This document shows positions 37,475-37,489 of a stretch of 37,489 nucleotides of DNA, in pieces. The notes beneath the pieces are model-generated. The model saw only the letters and a program-made list of their open reading frames with translations, had not been told where the DNA came from and searched no databases. Where the stretch lies: contig JALJPB010000044.1 of NCBI GenBank assembly GCA_022969175.1, positions 1-37,489 on the forward strand. Direction: 5' to 3'. Source of the DNA: Colwellia sp. (GTDB lineage: Bacteria > Pseudomonadota > Gammaproteobacteria > Enterobacterales > Alteromonadaceae). A program made the translations under genes and the position numbers. Position 1 is the first letter of the stretch; the number at the start of each line of letters is the position of its first letter.

Positions 37475-37489
37475 ATGCCCAAGTACAAC
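37412..37489 (+). mobile_element. Probable left edge of an insertion sequence
   Basis: The octamer ACGGACAC occurs twice (37413-37420 and 37438-37445), 25 bases apart, in a short non-coding stretch just before a new ORF start. Such a lead-in followed by a MPKYN start is what IS3-like elements often show. The element runs out of the window, so its right end, inverted repeats and target duplication cannot be seen. Confidence 0.4.
37475..37489 (+). CDS. First five codons of a gene cut by the window end (transposase?)
   Basis: ATG at 37475 with GAGG (37465-37468) 6 bases upstream, reading M-P-K-Y-N to the edge. IS3-type OrfA proteins often open like this, but five residues cannot prove it. Confidence 0.3.

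Overview
The window reads as chromosomal DNA of a low-GC gammaproteobacterium of the Alteromonadales, most like Colwellia or Thalassotalea. This rests on gene content and order (metA-metH, SEC-C protein of the PBPRA1643 type, radA/PilZ/serB/ytjB, prfC/rimI/holD, queA-tgt-yajC-secD-secF) and on AT-rich codon use. The genus is an inference; no search was run.

Layout. 1-4.7 kb is accessory: the 3' end of an alpha/beta hydrolase, a small secreted protein, a stand-alone PAS protein, a membrane diguanylate cyclase, and a leftward helix-turn-helix (HTH) protein with paired palindromes over its own promoter. 4.7-10 kb holds a SEC-C protein and a methionine operon, metA-metH, behind a run of MetJ-type boxes. 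10.1-14.8 kb carries two orphan periplasmic solute-binding proteins, a GNAT acetyltransferase and a dipeptidyl-peptidase IV-like S9 peptidase.

14.9-31 kb is a housekeeping backbone. Read on the minus strand, its order and orientation match the E. coli 99-100 min region: holD, rimI, prfC, yjjV-type tatD, ytjB (opposite strand), serB, radA. A two-domain PilZ gene, argS, an HDOD gene, a type IV pilin-like gene, tRNA-Trp and aceK are interspersed. 31-36.8 kb is the queuosine/protein-export cluster queA-tgt-yajC-secD-secF, closed by a strong terminator. The last 0.7 kb is gene-poor and ends in what looks like the left edge of an insertion sequence.

Together the genes cover de novo methionine synthesis (MetA makes O-succinylhomoserine, MetH does the final B12-dependent methylation), cyclic-di-GMP signalling (diguanylate cyclase and PilZ receptor), translation (ArgRS, RF3, RimI, tRNA-Trp, queuosine modification) and Sec export.

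No wholly new multi-gene system is evident. The best leads are: the HTH gene with four alternating half-sites over its promoter; a divergent RadA with a CxC instead of CxxC zinc knuckle; a long nested hairpin after prfC; a two-copy intergenic repeat family; intercistronic hairpins before tgt; and short in-frame tandem repeats in otherwise conserved genes. Several genes appear to start at TTG.
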